Shown here one piece after another: positions 39,726 through 40,860 of a stretch of DNA of 40,860 nt. The notes beneath the pieces are model-generated. The model saw only the letters and a program-made list of their open reading frames with translations, ran no database searches and had not been told where the DNA came from. Position 1 is the first letter of the stretch. Each line of letters begins with the position of its first letter. This DNA comes from Acidobacteriota bacterium (lineage in GTDB: Bacteria; Actinomycetota; Acidimicrobiia; Acidimicrobiales; Palsa-688): NCBI GenBank assembly GCA_028876385.1, contig JAGWSF010000151.1:1-40860 (forward strand), read 5' to 3'. Position numbers and translations under genes: made by a program.

Positions 39726-40721
39726 GTGGAACCGCCCGACCCCACCGGCGCCGCCCGACCAGCGACCCCGGCGATCCCACCATTGGCGGGGACGGCGCTC
39801 TACCGGGCGGCGCGCCCCTGGCCCGGCGGGACGGGGCGGCGGTTGTTGGCCCTGTCGGCGGTCACCGCGCTGGCGGCCGCCTGCCACCCGGGGGGCAGCC
39901 CCACCCCTCCGTCATCGACATCCTCGTCGAGCACCTCCTCGACGACGACCACGTTGCCCGGCGTGCAGGCGAGCGGTCCCCGGACCGTCCTCAGCCCGGT
40001 GGGGCTCAACGTACGGGCCCAGCCCGATTTGGCGGCCAAGGTCCTGGCCACTGCCGCCCAGGGCAGCGCGCTGACGGTGACGGGCTACGCCGCCGCCAAC
40101 GGAGGGTGGTATCAGGTCAAGGGAACCTCGGTCACGGGGTGGATCAGCGCCGATCCGGTACTGAGCGCGCCGGGCCAGTTCCAGGCCTACTCCTCGGGCC
40201 AGTTCACCGCCCTGTATCCGTCGGGCTGGACCGCGACCGACGCCCCGCCCTCGGGAGCGTTGTTCACCTCCGACCGCGGTCCCGACCGCATCTCCATGAC
40301 CGAGGCCCCTACCGTGGCGGCTCTGCCCCGCGGCCGGACCGGGTTCACCCCGGTCGGCTCCTCGACCGTGGTCGTCTGCGGCATCACCGCCAACCTGGTC
40401 ACCTACCGCGGGACGGCTGCGGCCTCCCCGGCGGCACCCTCGTCGAGCACCGCGACCACCACCACCGTCGCCTCCACCACCACGACCGCGGCCACCCCCA
40501 CCGCCGGTGGAGCGACGACCACCGTCGCCGCCGGGGGGCCGACCACCCCCACCAGCGCCCCGCCCAGTGACCTGCCCTACCTGGCCGAGATCCGGGTGGC
40601 CATCGACCCCCAGACGGCGCTCGGCATCTACGGGGACCTGTCCAGCGTCGCCGGTCCCCTGCAGACCTTCCGCCAGATCGTCGCCTCGGTCACCTTCCCG
40701 GCCCAGCAGTGCACCGGCTGA
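39726..40721 (+). CDS. SH3b-domain lipoprotein with Thr-rich linkers
   Basis: A 331-residue predicted lipoprotein. An unusually long cytoplasmic leader of about 40 residues precedes LLALSAVTALAAAC, giving lipidated Cys53. A Ser/Thr linker is followed by a bacterial SH3 (SH3_3) domain (GLNVRAQPDLAAKVLATAAQ, GGWYQVKGTSVTGWISADP), a wall-binding module. A compact domain follows (FTALYPSGWTATDAPPSGAL, FTSDRGPDRISMTEA), interrupted by a Thr/Ala/Ser-rich stretch of about 55 residues before the last 50 residues. GTG 39726 is used, 65 bases after the SulP stop; the frame is open far upstream in the SulP gene without homology. Envelope-attached; its role is unknown. Confidence 0.87.
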   Translation: MEPPDPTGAARPATPAIPPLAGTALYRAARPWPGGTGRRLLALSAVTALAAACHPGGSPTPPSSTSSSSTSSTTTTLPGVQASGPRTVLSPVGLNVRAQPDLAAKVLATAAQGSALTVTGYAAANGGWYQVKGTSVTGWISADPVLSAPGQFQAYSSGQFTALYPSGWTATDAPPSGALFTSDRGPDRISMTEAPTVAALPRGRTGFTPVGSSTVVVCGITANLVTYRGTAAASPAAPSSSTATTTTVASTTTTAATPTAGGATTTVAAGGPTTPTSAPPSDLPYLAEIRVAIDPQTALGIYGDLSSVAGPLQTFRQIVASVTFPAQQCTG

Positions 40722-40782
40722 CCGGGAGCCGACGCCACCGGCGAGTCGGCCGGCGAGGGGCGAAAGGCGCACGGCGAAGAGC

Positions 40783-40836
40783 CCTGGCCGGCGCATAGCG
40801 GGGGCGGCGCCTGGCCGGCGCATAGCGGGGGCGGCC
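40783..40836. repeat. 27-bp tandem duplication near the right edge
   Basis: Two copies of a 27-bp GC-rich unit beginning CCTGGCCGGCGCATAGCGGG, identical except for the last base. They lie about 60 bases after the lipoprotein stop. No gene is seen between 40722 and the window end. Confidence 0.8.
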
Positions 40837-40860
40837 GGCGCCCGGCCGGGGCGGGCGGGA

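Overview
The window is GC-rich DNA with short, mostly co-directional genes, frequent GTG/TTG starts and several apparently leaderless promoters. Its families (PadR plus a membrane partner, DUF2510, a Gly-rich GT39 transferase, GT2-GtrA, HxlR, DHA2 exporters) point to a free-living Actinomycetota bacterium. Acidimicrobiia or a relative is possible, but no marker gene here settles the class. No rRNA, CRISPR array or intact insertion sequence was seen.

Left part (0.1-8.5 kb): an ABC-F ATPase; a TetR gene divergent from a four-gene taurine/sulfonate-type operon (TauD-like dioxygenase, permease, ATPase, lipoprotein binding protein) with a strong promoter overlapped by a perfect palindrome; then a TetR-DHA2 exporter pair in which both promoters carry the same operator-like sequence. 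Middle-left (8.5-18.2 kb): a ParB-like protein, a membrane GGDEF-EAL protein, an acyltransferase-3/SGNH fusion whose conserved N-terminus has no ordinary start codon, a GT39-GT2/GtrA glycosylation pair, and a small secreted protein made of four Cys/Trp repeats.

Middle (18.2-27.8 kb): a PucR regulator, two paralogous SDR dehydrogenases on either side of an amino-acid/amine permease (a likely import-and-oxidise cluster), a TetR-SDR divergent pair with paired palindromes, an SMP-30/gluconolactonase-like protein, a DUF2510 membrane protein, an SRPBCC protein and a PPOX-like protein.

The stretch from 27.9 to 32.3 kb is a scarred genomic island next to tRNA-Arg(ACG). It holds a VapBC-type pair whose toxin is frameshifted near its end, a truncated nucleotidyltransferase, an excisionase pseudogene with two indels, a possible integrase remnant, two C-terminal NlpC/P60 fragments, a broken DUF899 gene, and an apparently intact DHFR-like/HxlR pair sharing two perfect operators.

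Right part (32.5-40.9 kb): a second GGDEF-EAL protein, a PadR-membrane protein operon, a DUF1330 protein, a small membrane protein that may be coupled to a 19-residue upstream ORF, a TSUP permease, a SulP-STAS transporter and an SH3b lipoprotein. The most unusual pattern in the window is three tandem-repeat arrays (11, 19 and 20 bp units) whose gene-proximal copy contains the stop codon of the adjacent gene.
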